DNA from: Lacimicrobium sp. SS2-24
GTDB taxonomy: Bacteria > Pseudomonadota > Gammaproteobacteria > Enterobacterales > Alteromonadaceae
Direction: 5' to 3'
NCBI RefSeq assembly: GCF_002201535.1
Contig: NZ_NIWW01000006.1
Span: forward strand, 1-64,000
DNA length: 64,000 bases
In this document: positions 50,410-60,164 of the stretch, in pieces
How the letters are laid out: every line of letters begins with the position of its first letter
Numbering within the stretch: position 1 is the first letter of the stretch
Position numbers and translations under genes: made by a program
Notes under the pieces: model-generated
What the model saw: the letters and a program-made list of their open reading frames with translations, nothing else
The model's database searches: none
Told to the model about the DNA's origin: nothing

Positions 50410-50422
50410 GTTATATCGTAAC
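50410..50422. promoter_or_regulatory. Secondary Zur-like box near the TonB receptor start
   Basis: GTTATATCGTAAC departs from the 13-base palindrome at one position and lies 16 bases before the receptor start codon, where binding would block the ribosome-binding region or promoter. Confidence 0.45.
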
Positions 50423-50500
50423 GATTAAAGTTTTCCTTTGTTACCAACGTGGCGCAGGCGTGCCAGTCAGGCATAAGGAAAGGGTTTAGAATGCGATGAT

Positions 50501-50513
50501 GTTATATTATAAC
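50501..50513. promoter_or_regulatory. Zur box upstream of the TonB receptor
   Basis: GTTATATTATAAC, a perfect palindrome; flanking bases extend it to ATGTTATATTATAACAT (50499-50515), the full gammaproteobacterial Zur operator. Confidence 0.85.
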
Positions 50514-50632
50514 ATTCCGGTAATTCAACCGTTTTTTGCCAAATCTGATAAAAAGTCGAAATACGGGGATGGATGACTCAAAACGAATGGATATGAGTAA
50601 AAATGAGCTGCGTGAATATCAGCGCATTAACA

Positions 50633-50660
50633 AAAAAACGGCGCTCACTGGCGCCGTTTT
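50633..50660 (-). terminator. Terminator of carA-carB-greA
   Basis: Minus-strand stem ACGGCGC/GCGCCGT (50638-50644 with 50652-50658), loop of seven, followed by a run of T. It ends the carAB-greA operon. Confidence 0.85.
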
Positions 50661-50681
50661 GTCATTAACTCCGAGACGAAA

Positions 50682-51158
50682 TCAGACGTATTTCACATCA
50701 ATAATCTCAAATTCCACCATACCGGCCGGGGTTTTAATTGGCACCACATCGTCAAGTTCTTTACCAATTAAGCCCCGTGCGATGGGCGAGTTCACTGAAA
50801 TCATATTCTGCTTCAGGTCAGCCTCATCATCGCCAACGATCCGATAAGTGGTTTCTTCATCTGTATCCACATTCAACAGCGTGACTGTGGTTCCGAAGAT
50901 CACCTTACCGGTATTAGGCAATTTCGTGACATCAATGATCTGCGCATTGGACAGCTTGCCCTCAATGTCCTGAATGCGCCCTTCACAAAACGCCTGCTGT
51001 TCACGGGCGGCATGGTACTCAGCGTTCTCTTTGAGATCACCATGTTCGCGCGCCTCGGCGATCGCCTGAATAATTTGCGGTCGCTTGACCGATTTCAGTT
51101 CGTTCAGCTCTTTGCGCAACATGTCTGCGCCTTTCGCTGTCATAGGAATGGATTGCAT
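50682..51158 (-). CDS. greA: Transcription elongation factor GreA
   Basis: 158 residues; rescues backtracked RNA polymerase by stimulating transcript cleavage. The N-terminal coiled coil carries the acidic tip in [21 protein letters not shown], where the conserved D and E residues coordinate the catalytic Mg2+. The C-terminal globular domain ends with [12 protein letters not shown]. It overlaps carB by one base (TAATG), and the order carA-carB-greA matches many Gammaproteobacteria. Confidence 0.96.
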   Translation of the reverse strand: MQSIPMTAKGADMLRKELNELKSVKRPQIIQAIAEAREHGDLKENAEYHAAREQQAFCEGRIQDIEGKLSNAQIIDVTKLPNTGKVIFGTTVTLLNVDTDEETTYRIVGDDEADLKQNMISVNSPIARGLIGKELDDVVPIKTPAGMVEFEIIDVKYV

Positions 51159-54100
51159 TAACGGGTTACTCTCTCATGTAGTTCTTGTAATGAATTAACA
51201 CGTGCCCGGTCATCGGCCTCCTGTGCATTCATCGTGGCAAATGCTGCGTTCATTGTGGTGGTATATGCCACTTTATTCAATAACGCTTCACGCCTGATAT
51301 ACACAGAGTCATTGATGGCCTGTCGGCCTTCCGTCGTATTAATAATGTAGCAGTACTCACCATTTTTGATCGCATCAACGATGTTCGGGCGTCCTTCTGC
51401 CAATTTGTTTACCACCGCACAATCGAGTCCGGCTTCGTTGAGCACTAATGCTGTGCCCTTGGTGGCCTCCAGCTTAAAGCCTTTTGCCTGCATGGCTTTG
51501 GCCAGCTCAATCACACGACGTTTATCTGTCTCACGCACCGACAGCAGGGCCTTGCCCTGTCTTGGCAAAGGTGCGCCAGCACCCAGGTTCGCCTTGGCAT
51601 AGGCTTCTTCAAAGCTTTCGCCAACGCCCATGACCTCACCGGTACTGCGCATTTCAGGACCAAGCAGCGGATCCACGCCCTGGAATTTCGCGAAGGGAAT
51701 CACCACCTCTTTTACCGAGTAATACGGTGGGATCACCTCGTCTGTCAGACCTTGTTCCGCCAGGCTCTGACCGGCCATGGCCCGGGCAGCAATTTTTGCC
51801 AGTGGCACACCCGTCGCCTTGGATACAAACGGAATGGTACGGGCGGCACGGGGGTTTACCTCAATCAGATAGACTTCGCCGTCTTTCACCGCAAACTGCG
51901 TATTCATCAGGCCCACAACGCCAAGCTCCAGAGCCATAGCCCGCACCTGGTCACGCATCTTGTCCTGAATTGCCTGAGGTAACGAATAAGGCGGTAATGA
52001 ACAGGCGGAGTCACCGGAGTGCACACCGGCTTGTTCAATGTGCTCCATGATACCACCCATGACCACGGTCTTACCGTCACTGACCGCGTCAACATCCACT
52101 TCGATGGCGTCATCCAGGAAACGGTCTAACAGCACCGGGGATTCATTAGACACTTTAACGGCCTCATTGAGGTAACGTTTTAAGTCTTTGACATCATAGA
52201 CAATTTCCATGGCCCGTCCACCCAATACATAAGAAGGGCGAACCACCAGCGGAAAACCAATGGTTTTGGCCTGCTCAATGGCTTGATCAATATTGCTGAC
52301 CGTCGCATTCGCAGGTTGCTTAAGGTTCAGTTTGTGCACCATCTGCAAAAAGCGCTCGCGATCTTCAGCCCGGTCAATGGCATCTGGCGTTGTGCCGATA
52401 ATGGGTACACCATTGGCTTCCAGCGCACGGGCCAGCTTCAGCGGTGTCTGACCGCCATACTGAACGATGACGCCTTTGGGTTTCTCAACCCGCACGATTT
52501 CCAGCACATCTTCCAGTGTCACCGGCTCAAAATATAAGCGATCTGAGGTGTCATAATCGGTTGAAACGGTTTCCGGGTTACAGTTGACCATAATGGTTTC
52601 ATAACCGTCTTCGCGCATCGCAAGCGCGGCATGCACACAACAATAGTCAAACTCAATGCCCTGACCGATACGGTTCGGACCGCCACCGAGCACCATAATC
52701 TTGTCACGGTTGCTGGGGTCGGCTTCGCACTCTTCATCGTAAGTGGAATACATATAGGCGGTACTGGTGGCAAACTCAGCCGCACAGGTATCCACACGTT
52801 TATAAACCGGATTTATACCCATGTCATGACGCTGACTGCGTACATCGGCTTCAGCCACACCGAGAATATCGGCGAGTCGCTCGTCAGAGAACCCTTTACG
52901 TTTGAGGGTACGCATCATGTCGGAATCAATACCAGACAGACCTAGCTTTTCGACTTGCTCTTCGAGTCGCACCAGCTCCTCAATCTGCACCAGGAACCAG
53001 GGATCGATATTGGTAAGTTCGAACACCTCCTGCACGCTCATTCCCATACGGAAAGCGTCGGCCATATACCACAGACGCTCTGCACCGGCTTCGCGCAGCT
53101 CCCGTACTATCTTCGTGCGGGCGTCGGAGTCGGACAAATCCACGACCGGGTCGAAGCCAGACACACTCAGTTCGAGTCCACGAATTGCCTTTTGCAAAGA
53201 CTCCTGCTGATTACGTCCAATGGCCATCACCTCTCCCACAGATTTCATCTGCGTGGTGAGGCGATCATTAGATCCGGCGAACTTTTCAAAATTAAAACGA
53301 GGAATTTTGGTAACCACATAATCGATGGCCGGCTCAAAGGATGCCGGTGTAAGACCGCCTGTGATTTCATTCGACAATTCATCCAGCGTATAACCCACGG
53401 CAAGTTTCGCCGCCACTTTGGCGATGGGGAAACCCGTGGCTTTTGAAGCCAATGCCGAAGAGCGTGACACCCGTGGATTCATTTCAATGATCACCAGACG
53501 TCCGGTTTCAGGATCCACACCAAACTGTACGTTGGAACCACCGGTTTCTACGCCGATTTCACGCAACACCGCTAGCGCTGCATTACGCATGATCTGGAAT
53601 TCTTTGTCGGTCAGGGTCTGTGCAGGCGCAACGGTAATCGAATCACCGGTGTGAATACCCATCGGATCGATGTTTTCGATGGTACACACGATAATACAGT
53701 TATCGTTCTTATCCCGCACCACTTCCATTTCGTACTCTTTCCAGCCGATTAACGACTCATCAATGAGCAATTCTTTGGTGGGCGACAAGTCCAGACCACG
53801 ACGACAGATTTCTTCAAACTCTTCAACGTTGTAGGCAATACCGCCACCGGTGCCGCCCATGGTAAACGAGGGGCGGATAATACAGGGGAAGCCTATACGA
53901 CTGAGCACGTCGTGCGCCTGTTCCATGCTTTGCGCGATCTCTGCTCTGGGGCATTCCAGGCCGATGGCTTTCATGGCCTGATCAAAACGGTCACGGTCTT
54001 CAGCTTTATCGATGGCATCGGCCGTGGCACCAATCATCTCAACATTGAATTCTTCCAGTACACCGTGTTTATCCAGTTCCAGCGCACAGTTAAGCGCCGT

Positions 54101-54379
54101 TTGCCCGCCCATTGTCGGCAGCACCGCATCCGGGCGCTCTTTTTCAATGATTTTCTTCACCACTTCCCAGTGAATAGGCTCGATGTAGGTGGCATCAGCC
54201 ATTTCCGGGTCAGTCATGATAGTGGCCGGGTTAGAGTTAACCAGTATCACCCGGTACCCCTCTTCACGCAGTGCTTTACAGGCTTGCGCCCCGGAATAGT
54301 CAAATTCACAGGCCTGGCCGATAACAATGGGACCAGCGCCTAAGATAAGAATACTTTGTATGTCTGTACGTTTTGGCAT
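51158..54379 (-). CDS. carB: Carbamoyl-phosphate synthase large subunit
   Basis: 1073 residues, the full length of the E. coli protein. Two ATP-grasp halves: in the first [17 protein letters not shown], in the second [18 protein letters not shown]. The oligomerisation and C-terminal MGS-like allosteric domains follow; the latter (about 935 on) contains [13 protein letters not shown] and EGRQAINDS. Works with CarA to make carbamoyl phosphate for arginine and pyrimidines. It starts 12 bases after carA; greA overlaps its stop. Confidence 0.97.
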   Translation of the reverse strand: MPKRTDIQSILILGAGPIVIGQACEFDYSGAQACKALREEGYRVILVNSNPATIMTDPEMADATYIEPIHWEVVKKIIEKERPDAVLPTMGGQTALNCALELDKHGVLEEFNVEMIGATADAIDKAEDRDRFDQAMKAIGLECPRAEIAQSMEQAHDVLSRIGFPCIIRPSFTMGGTGGGIAYNVEEFEEICRRGLDLSPTKELLIDESLIGWKEYEMEVVRDKNDNCIIVCTIENIDPMGIHTGDSITVAPAQTLTDKEFQIMRNAALAVLREIGVETGGSNVQFGVDPETGRLVIIEMNPRVSRSSALASKATGFPIAKVAAKLAVGYTLDELSNEITGGLTPASFEPAIDYVVTKIPRFNFEKFAGSNDRLTTQMKSVGEVMAIGRNQQESLQKAIRGLELSVSGFDPVVDLSDSDARTKIVRELREAGAERLWYMADAFRMGMSVQEVFELTNIDPWFLVQIEELVRLEEQVEKLGLSGIDSDMMRTLKRKGFSDERLADILGVAEADVRSQRHDMGINPVYKRVDTCAAEFATSTAYMYSTYDEECEADPSNRDKIMVLGGGPNRIGQGIEFDYCCVHAALAMREDGYETIMVNCNPETVSTDYDTSDRLYFEPVTLEDVLEIVRVEKPKGVIVQYGGQTPLKLARALEANGVPIIGTTPDAIDRAEDRERFLQMVHKLNLKQPANATVSNIDQAIEQAKTIGFPLVVRPSYVLGGRAMEIVYDVKDLKRYLNEAVKVSNESPVLLDRFLDDAIEVDVDAVSDGKTVVMGGIMEHIEQAGVHSGDSACSLPPYSLPQAIQDKMRDQVRAMALELGVVGLMNTQFAVKDGEVYLIEVNPRAARTIPFVSKATGVPLAKIAARAMAGQSLAEQGLTDEVIPPYYSVKEVVIPFAKFQGVDPLLGPEMRSTGEVMGVGESFEEAYAKANLGAGAPLPRQGKALLSVRETDKRRVIELAKAMQAKGFKLEATKGTALVLNEAGLDCAVVNKLAEGRPNIVDAIKNGEYCYIINTTEGRQAINDSVYIRREALLNKVAYTTTMNAAFATMNAQEADDRARVNSLQELHERVTR

Positions 54380-54391
54380 GCTCTTCCCCGG

Positions 54392-55522
54392 TTACTTGCT
54401 TGCTTGGATAAGTTCGATGAAATGATCAAACAGTGGTGCGGCATCGTGGGGACCCGGACTGGCTTCGGGATGCCCCTGGAAACTGAAAGCCGGCTTATCG
54501 GTGCGGTGAATGCCTTGTATTGAATCATCAAACAGTGACACATGGGTCACTTTAAGGGTCTCTGGCATACTCACTTTTGCCACGGCAAAGCCATGGTTCT
54601 GACTGGTGATCATCACCCTGTCGTTGGCAATGTCTTTTACCGGATGGTTCGCACCATGATGGCCAAACTTCATCTTTTCTGTTTTTGCACCACTGGCCAG
54701 TGCCAGCAGCTGATGGCCCAGACAAATACCAAAAATGGGCAGGTCTTTACTCAACAGCGTTTTAATGGCCTCAATGGCATAGGTACAGGGCTCAGGGTCG
54801 CCCGGGCCATTAGATAAAAACACGCCGTCAGGGTTCATCGCCAGTACCTCTTCAGCACTGGTTTGTGCCGGCACCAATGTCAGTCTGCACCCCCGGTCCA
54901 CCAACATCCGCAAAATATTGCGTTTGGCACCAAAATCATAGGCTACCACGTGATAAGGCAAGTCCTGACGGTTTTCATCATGCCCTTTGCCCAATTGCCA
55001 GCTACCGTGGTTCCACTCATACGCTTTGTCTGTGGACACCACTTTGGCGAGATCCATACCTTTTAACCCGGGAAACGCTTTCGCTTCTTCCAGTGCCCTG
55101 GCCTGATCTAATGAATCTCCTGCCATAATACAGCCATTCTGCGCGCCAGTTGTGCGCAGAATGCGCGTCAGACGACGCGTATCAATGTCGGCGATACCAA
55201 GAATATTGTGTTGTTTCAGATAGTCAGACAACCCCTGCTGATTGCGGAAATTGCTGGCAATAAGCGGCAAATCTCGGATCACCAGGCCTTTAGCCATGAC
55301 TTGGTGTGATTCGGTGTCTTCTTCGTTAGTACCGGTATTGCCGATGTGGGGATAAGTGAGGGTTACGATCTGCTCGGTGTAAGAGGGGTCGGTCAATATT
55401 TCCTGATAACCTGTCATGGCAGTATTAAATACCACCTCCCCAACTGCGACACCTTCAGCTCCGATGGCGGTACCTTTAAAGACAGAACCGTCTTCAAGGA
55501 CCAAAAGGGCGGATTTAGTCAA
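54392..55522 (-). CDS. carA: Carbamoyl-phosphate synthase small (glutaminase) subunit
   Basis: 376 residues; hydrolyses glutamine and passes ammonia to CarB. The class I amidotransferase site is [20 protein letters not shown] (nucleophile Cys) with the histidine in [11 protein letters not shown]. The start codon is TTG, with AGGAGG five bases upstream; E. coli carA is also reported to start with TTG. A hairpin with a U tract in the leader (55577-55629) suggests transcription control. First gene of carA-carB-greA. Confidence 0.97.
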   Translation of the reverse strand: MTKSALLVLEDGSVFKGTAIGAEGVAVGEVVFNTAMTGYQEILTDPSYTEQIVTLTYPHIGNTGTNEEDTESHQVMAKGLVIRDLPLIASNFRNQQGLSDYLKQHNILGIADIDTRRLTRILRTTGAQNGCIMAGDSLDQARALEEAKAFPGLKGMDLAKVVSTDKAYEWNHGSWQLGKGHDENRQDLPYHVVAYDFGAKRNILRMLVDRGCRLTLVPAQTSAEEVLAMNPDGVFLSNGPGDPEPCTYAIEAIKTLLSKDLPIFGICLGHQLLALASGAKTEKMKFGHHGANHPVKDIANDRVMITSQNHGFAVAKVSMPETLKVTHVSLFDDSIQGIHRTDKPAFSFQGHPEASPGPHDAAPLFDHFIELIQASK

Positions 55523-55576
55523 GTCAACCTCCTATTCGCTGCCCCTGCGGCAAACGGCAGGGGGAGACTGGCAACT

Positions 55577-55629
55577 CAAAAAAAACGGGCGTAATCAGTT
55601 TCAGAATCTGAAAGCTGGCTACATCCCGT
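55577..55629 (-). terminator. Attenuator-like hairpin in the carA leader
   Basis: On the minus strand ACGGG (55625-55629) pairs with CCCGT (55585-55589) around an inner TTTCAG/CTGAAA stem (55608-55613 with 55599-55604), followed by eight T, 60 bases before the carA start. A second hairpin, CCCCTGC/GCAGGGG, lies at 55542-55564. This looks like a leader terminator; neither an anti-terminator nor a leader peptide was found, so the mechanism is open. Confidence 0.45.
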
Positions 55630-56129
55630 CTACTTGTTTTTGCTGACTATACAAGCCGGACACTCCGGTCAAATGCAAAAATTTGGCAAATTCTGGCTAG
55701 TCTATATTAAAACCCTTTTTTCGTCCATTATGATTTGCTAAACAATGTAAAATAGACGTTACTGGTGCTTTTTAACGCCAAATAGCTAAAACTTGTGGAT
55801 TTATCGATCTGCAGAAGTTTATTGCTTTACACTTTTGCAGCTGGCCTGGCCATCTGGACTGTGTCGTAATGCAAGCACTAAAGACACGGTAATACACGCC
55901 ACCGTGCTGTTTTATGCTATTCGGCGCAGGATTAGGCGATTGACTTTGCCAAGCGGACACTGTGCTTGCTGGTTGTTGATCCAAACCGCATCATTACCTG
56001 ATTTTTTCTGCCGCAACAAAGACGGCACTCCCCTACCCCCCTAATAATCGGAATAGTTGTCATGATGGGTAACAAAGTGTGAAAAAACAGGTACGCCAGC
56101 ACACCGGCTTTATCCGCCGGCGCGTTTGT
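55630..56129. other. Gene-free region between carA leader and dapB end
   Basis: No frame here resembles a known protein. It must hold the carAB promoter. CTGCAGAAGT and ACTTTTGCAG (about 55811-55845) form an imperfect inverted repeat. I see no arginine-repressor or PurR site that I could defend. The dapB transcript ends here, but no clear terminator was seen. Confidence 0.5.
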
Positions 56130-56930
56130 TTACTCCAGTCCCAGCACTTGCTGCATGGAATACAAGCCCGGCGGCTTGTCCTTGAGCCAGGTGGCTGCCC
56201 GGACTGCGCCCTTGGCAAAGGTCAGGCGGCTGCTGGCTTTGTGGGTCAGCTCAAGACGCTCACCTATATCGGCAAACATGGCAGTATGTTCACCCACGAT
56301 ATCCCCTGCCCTGACGGTGGCAAAGCCTATTTGCTGCTGAGGTCTCTCTCCGGTATGACCTTCACGCCCATACACAGCGTCTTTGTTTAAATCTCGATCC
56401 AGTTCATCGGCAATCACCTCTCCCATGGCCACGGCGGTACCCGAAGGGGCATCGACTTTGTGCCTATGGTGAGCTTCTAGTATTTCAATATCACAGCTGT
56501 GTCCCATCACACGGGCGGTCTGACGTAAAAGGTTTAACAACAGGTTCACGCCTACGCTGTAGTTAGCGGCAAACACCACGGGGATCTGCTGAGCAGCCTG
56601 ATTAAGCAAGCCTTTTTGTTTATCGCTCAGTCCGGTCGTGCCTATGACAACAGGTTTATTATGTGCGATACACCAGTTCAGATTGCCCTCAAGGGCCTCT
56701 GGCAAGGTAAAATCTATCATCACATCTATGCCATCGGCCTGGTGTTCAGGCGTATCGGTCACACTCAGGCCTTGCTCACCAATACCGGCAAGTTGTCCGG
56801 CATCCATCCCTATCCAGTGAGATCCCGAGCGCACGATAGCAGCACCGAGTTCTACCTCGGGCACAAGATTGACTGCTTCAATGAGTACCCGGCCCATACG
56901 ACCGTTGGCGCCAAAAATTCCGGTTTTCAT
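56130..56930 (-). CDS. dapB: 4-hydroxy-tetrahydrodipicolinate reductase
   Basis: NAD(P)H reduction step in the diaminopimelate/lysine route. 266 residues: [14 protein letters not shown] (8-21) forms the nucleotide site, and [18 protein letters not shown] holds the catalytic histidine and lysine. It precedes carA, as in many Gammaproteobacteria (dapB-carAB), though separated here by 607 bases. Confidence 0.96.
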   Translation of the reverse strand: MKTGIFGANGRMGRVLIEAVNLVPEVELGAAIVRSGSHWIGMDAGQLAGIGEQGLSVTDTPEHQADGIDVMIDFTLPEALEGNLNWCIAHNKPVVIGTTGLSDKQKGLLNQAAQQIPVVFAANYSVGVNLLLNLLRQTARVMGHSCDIEILEAHHRHKVDAPSGTAVAMGEVIADELDRDLNKDAVYGREGHTGERPQQQIGFATVRAGDIVGEHTAMFADIGERLELTHKASSRLTFAKGAVRAATWLKDKPPGLYSMQQVLGLE

Positions 56931-57046
56931 TAGGCTTTTTTTCTGCGTGAAATCATGTCAGGCATTGTGCCCTAAAAGCGCACCAAAAATCAGCCTCCAA
57001 TTCATCAGATAGCTCTGCTAATTAGGCTGTTTGGCTATATTTCATA

Positions 57047-57757
57047 TCAGGGGCGGGTTTGGCTGTGGAATTGTGATAGCAGTCCCGAGCGTTTCATCTT
57101 ATCCAGTTCTTTGTTGAATGCCTCAGCCAGGGAAGCCTCCCAGAACACGCCCGGATAGCTGGTGTGAGGAAAAACATTGTGGACATTAAGCTGGTCCTTG
57201 CCGTAGTTCTTGTGGCTGAAATACTCCAGCACTTTCCTGTCGCCAACCACCACATCTACCTTGAAGTTTTTCAGCAGATCCAACTGCCTTTCCCGATCGG
57301 CCATTTCCATATAGGCATCTTGCTCCAACACACTGGCAAAAACAGGCCCCAGCACATCACTGGCTTTTTGATATGCCACGATAGACTTCCCTTTCAGATC
57401 CGCTATGTCATCGATGGTAAAATCAGTTTGTATCGAGGTCACCGCTACGTCCTGGATTTCCAGATAGGGATCGGTCAGGTAAGCATCCGGTAAATCAAAG
57501 GCCATGGGGCTGATGTAATCGAGCTCTTTTTGACGAAATTTTTGGATAAGACGCTCGTAGGCATAAAGCTCGATTTGCACCTCAACATCCAATTGCGCGA
57601 AGATATGCCTGAGGATGTCATAATCAATGCCCATCAGCTCACCTTGCTCGTTGGCATAAGCCCAGGGCGCAGAATAGTGCAGACCAACCCGCAGCTTTTC
57701 TGGTTGCGCCGATGCCGCCATGACAACCCATGCCAGCAGAAAAACAAAAATTCTCAT
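57047..57757 (-). CDS. Periplasmic solute-binding-like protein (family 3 type)
   Basis: 236 residues. Signal peptide MRIFVFLLAWVVMAASAQ, then LRVGLHYSAPWAYANEQGELMGIDYDIL, the classic first half of amino-acid binding proteins, and a second lobe with DLKGKSIVAYQ. The ATG at 57757 lies seven bases after the stop of the upstream esterase gene. No transporter genes are adjacent, as with the protein at 3391-4203. The C-terminus (SGLLSQFHSQTRP) fits the family's end. Confidence 0.78.
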   Translation of the reverse strand: MRIFVFLLAWVVMAASAQPEKLRVGLHYSAPWAYANEQGELMGIDYDILRHIFAQLDVEVQIELYAYERLIQKFRQKELDYISPMAFDLPDAYLTDPYLEIQDVAVTSIQTDFTIDDIADLKGKSIVAYQKASDVLGPVFASVLEQDAYMEMADRERQLDLLKNFKVDVVVGDRKVLEYFSHKNYGKDQLNVHNVFPHTSYPGVFWEASLAEAFNKELDKMKRSGLLSQFHSQTRP

Positions 57758-57764
57758 CAAAACC

Positions 57765-58553
57765 TTATGCCCCTTTTTGCTGTGCAAACAGCCAGGCGAG
57801 TAACTCTGGCTCTGCAAAAGCCTTGTCCCAGCTGTTATGTCCGGTCTCACTGTAAAGCGTCAGTTTGGCGTTACCACCATGCTGATTAATCGCCTCTACC
57901 ATTTGCACAGAAAGACTCGGCGCCACAACCTTATCTTCTTCACCATGGAATGCCCATAACGGTAAGCCCTTGCGATAATACGCCGCATTGTCGGGGTTTC
58001 CGCCCCCACATATGGGAATGGCGGCGGCAAACATCTCTGGCCGCCGGGCGAGGATCTCATAGGTTCCCATGGCGCCCATAGACAGTCCGCCTACATAGAT
58101 ACGCTGTTTATCCACGTAAGTCCTGGCGCTGAAATCTTCGAGCAAGGCGAGCACCCCCTGCATGGCTATGGTCGGTGGAGCATTGACCGATGCAAACTCC
58201 AGCGCTAAAGGCTGAGTGTCGCGGGTCACGTTAACCTTAGCCCAGTCATCATTTGTGCTGGCCTGAGGAAAGATGACAATGGCAGGATAGTCACGCCGGC
58301 TAGCGCTATCGGCGAACAGGGCCGCGCCATGAGTAAGCTGAGCCTGATTATCCTCACCCCGCTCCCCGGAGCCGTGCAGAAAAAGAACCAGAGGATAGCG
58401 CTTTTCGGAGTTGAAATCGTGAGGATACATTATCCTGTAGGACAACGTTCCTGCGCTATGTTGCAGGCGTTTCGCCTGATAAAACTGTTCGGGCTCAGCC
58501 TGGACCATGTCCATCATCAACACTCCGAGTATAATTGCCAGAATCCTTTTCAT
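57765..58553 (-). CDS. Secreted alpha/beta-hydrolase esterase
   Basis: 262 residues with a signal peptide MKRILAIILGVLMMDMVQA. The fold is that of the prolyl-oligopeptidase/feruloyl-esterase group: oxyanion region LFLHGSGERG, nucleophile S158 in GGLSMGAMG, D207 in HGEEDKVV and H239 in TGHNSWD. It is probably exported and hydrolyses an ester of a carbohydrate or lipid; substrate not predicted. It is followed after seven bases by the solute-binding protein, which might bind the product, though this is speculation. Confidence 0.8.
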   Translation of the reverse strand: MKRILAIILGVLMMDMVQAEPEQFYQAKRLQHSAGTLSYRIMYPHDFNSEKRYPLVLFLHGSGERGEDNQAQLTHGAALFADSASRRDYPAIVIFPQASTNDDWAKVNVTRDTQPLALEFASVNAPPTIAMQGVLALLEDFSARTYVDKQRIYVGGLSMGAMGTYEILARRPEMFAAAIPICGGGNPDNAAYYRKGLPLWAFHGEEDKVVAPSLSVQMVEAINQHGGNAKLTLYSETGHNSWDKAFAEPELLAWLFAQQKGA

Positions 58554-58768
58554 TTTTATCCCTTTGTCTTTACCACTTCGTTATTCAAGCATGAGTCGCG
58601 GCGGTTTGAAAGAAATTTGAAAGGCCTTTCACGCTCATTAACCGTGCAGCTGCGTACCAGAAAAATCTGCTGATGATGACGTTGTTTGCGATTAAGGTAG
58701 CGATAGATTGCAGTAAAAATAGACATTACAAACTGGCATGTCATCGGCTCTGCTCTTCCATCAGACAC

Positions 58769-58801
58769 AAAAAAAGCCCCGCCAAATGACGGGGCTTTTT
58801 T
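58769..58801 (-). terminator. Terminator of dnaJ
   Basis: Stem AGCCCCG/CGGGGCT (58775-58781 with 58790-58796) with A and T tracts on its sides, just past the dnaJ stop. Confidence 0.9.
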
Positions 58802-58822
58802 AAATGCACGACAGGCTGGCTG

Positions 58823-59956
58823 TTAGTTGGTCAAATCATCAAAGAACTTCTTCACGCCATCGAAAAAGCCTTTCTCTTTAGGGCGGTATTTGGCGGCTTC
58901 ATCGCCGGTGCCCATAGACTTATCCAACTCTTCTAACATTTCCTTCTGCTTCGCGTTCAGGTTCACCGGGGTTTCCACCACCACTTTGCACATGAGGTCG
59001 CCGACGGCGCCGCTGCGAACCGATTTCACGCCTTTACCGCGCAAACGGAACATGCGTCCGGTTTGTGTTTCCGGTGAGACTTTGAGCTTCACCTTACCGT
59101 CCAGCGTGGGCACATGGATCTCCCCGCCTAAGGCTGCCCGGGTAAAGCTGATGGGCACTTCACAGTAAAGATTATTGCCATCACGCACGAAGATGGGGTG
59201 GTCTTTGATGTGTACCTGTACATACAAATCACCCGCCGGACCGCCCATTTCACCGGCTTCACCTTCACCAGAAAGACGGATTCTGTCACCGGTGTCCACA
59301 CCGGCTGGGACTTTAACAGACAGGGTTTTGCTTTTCTCTACGCGGCCCTGACCATGACATTTGCGGCACGGATCAGAGATGATTTTGCCGCGCCCGGAGC
59401 AGGTCGGACAGGTTTGCTGTACGGCAAAAAAGCCCTGACGCATCTGTACCTGGCCCTGACCGTGACAGGTAGGACAGGTTGTCGGGCTACTGCCTTTCTT
59501 CGCACCGGAACCATCACACTCATCACAGCCGACCAGGGTGGGAATACGGATCTCGACATTCTTTCCGCGAACCGCTTCTTCAAGGCTCAGTTCCAGGTTA
59601 TAACGTAAATCAGACCCCTGACGGGCGCGGGATTGCTGACGGCGACCGCCACCAAAGATGTCACCAAAGACATCACCGAAAATATCTCCGAAGTCAGCAT
59701 GGCCACCGCCATGCCCTCCTCCCCGATTAGGATCCACTCCCGCATGACCGTATTGATCATAGGCGGCGCGCTTTTGGGGATCGGTTAATACTTCATAGGC
59801 TTCCTGCGCTTCCTTAAACTTTTCCTCAAGTTCTTTGTCCCCTTTGGTCCGGTCAGGATGGTATTTCATGGCCATGCGCTTGTAGGCCTTTTTGATATCG
59901 CGCTCAGAGGCGTCTTTAGCAACCCCTAGGGCTTCGTAATAATCTCGCTTCGACAT
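58823..59956 (-). CDS. dnaJ: Chaperone DnaJ (Hsp40)
   Basis: 377 residues. J domain with HPD in [10 protein letters not shown], Gly/Phe-rich region ([20 protein letters not shown]), four CxxCxGxG zinc repeats ([32 protein letters not shown]) and C-terminal substrate domains. ATG at 59956 gives the E. coli-like MSKRDYYE; codons upstream to 59986 are not family-like. A palindromic repeat and a hairpin lie in the 208 bases between dnaK and dnaJ. Confidence 0.96.
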   Translation of the reverse strand: MSKRDYYEALGVAKDASERDIKKAYKRMAMKYHPDRTKGDKELEEKFKEAQEAYEVLTDPQKRAAYDQYGHAGVDPNRGGGHGGGHADFGDIFGDVFGDIFGGGRRQQSRARQGSDLRYNLELSLEEAVRGKNVEIRIPTLVGCDECDGSGAKKGSSPTTCPTCHGQGQVQMRQGFFAVQQTCPTCSGRGKIISDPCRKCHGQGRVEKSKTLSVKVPAGVDTGDRIRLSGEGEAGEMGGPAGDLYVQVHIKDHPIFVRDGNNLYCEVPISFTRAALGGEIHVPTLDGKVKLKVSPETQTGRMFRLRGKGVKSVRSGAVGDLMCKVVVETPVNLNAKQKEMLEELDKSMGTGDEAAKYRPKEKGFFDGVKKFFDDLTN

Positions 59957-59977
59957 ACTGTTTGCTTGCTCCCCATG

Positions 59978-60031
59978 TATACCCAAATCATCTCAGCAAC
60001 GTGGCATGCACTTCGAGGTCATTTGGGTATA
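59978..60031. repeat. 54-bp palindromic repeat between dnaK and dnaJ
   Basis: TATACCCAAAT (59978-59988) and ATTTGGGTATA (60021-60031) are an exact 11-bp inverted repeat enclosing 32 bases. It has the size and layout of the small palindromic units scattered in marine Gammaproteobacteria. No second copy is in the window that I can see. Confidence 0.5.
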
Positions 60032-60070
60032 AAAACTCGGGCGCAAAAAGGAATTTCCCTATGCGCCCGA
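60032..60070 (-). terminator. Terminator-like hairpin after dnaK
   Basis: On the minus strand CGGGCGCA (60062-60069) pairs with TGCGCCCG (60038-60045), then AGTTTTTA. It could separate dnaK from dnaJ or reduce dnaJ expression. Confidence 0.55.
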
Positions 60071-60164
60071 TGTTACCGGCAATCACCATGTGACCGCATT
60101 AAACCTGGCTTTGGCAACATCGCATGTTTGCGAAAATGTGCTGCCAATCCAGGTAATCGATGAC

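Noticed and set aside
55793-56044. An 83-residue open frame in the carA-dapB spacer.
   Set aside because: No ribosome-binding site, no family-like sequence, and odd composition (many Cys and Trp); treated as chance.
58556-58768. A 70-residue open frame between the esterase and the dnaJ terminator.
   Set aside because: No signal, no family likeness and no ribosome-binding site; the region is best seen as the esterase upstream sequence.
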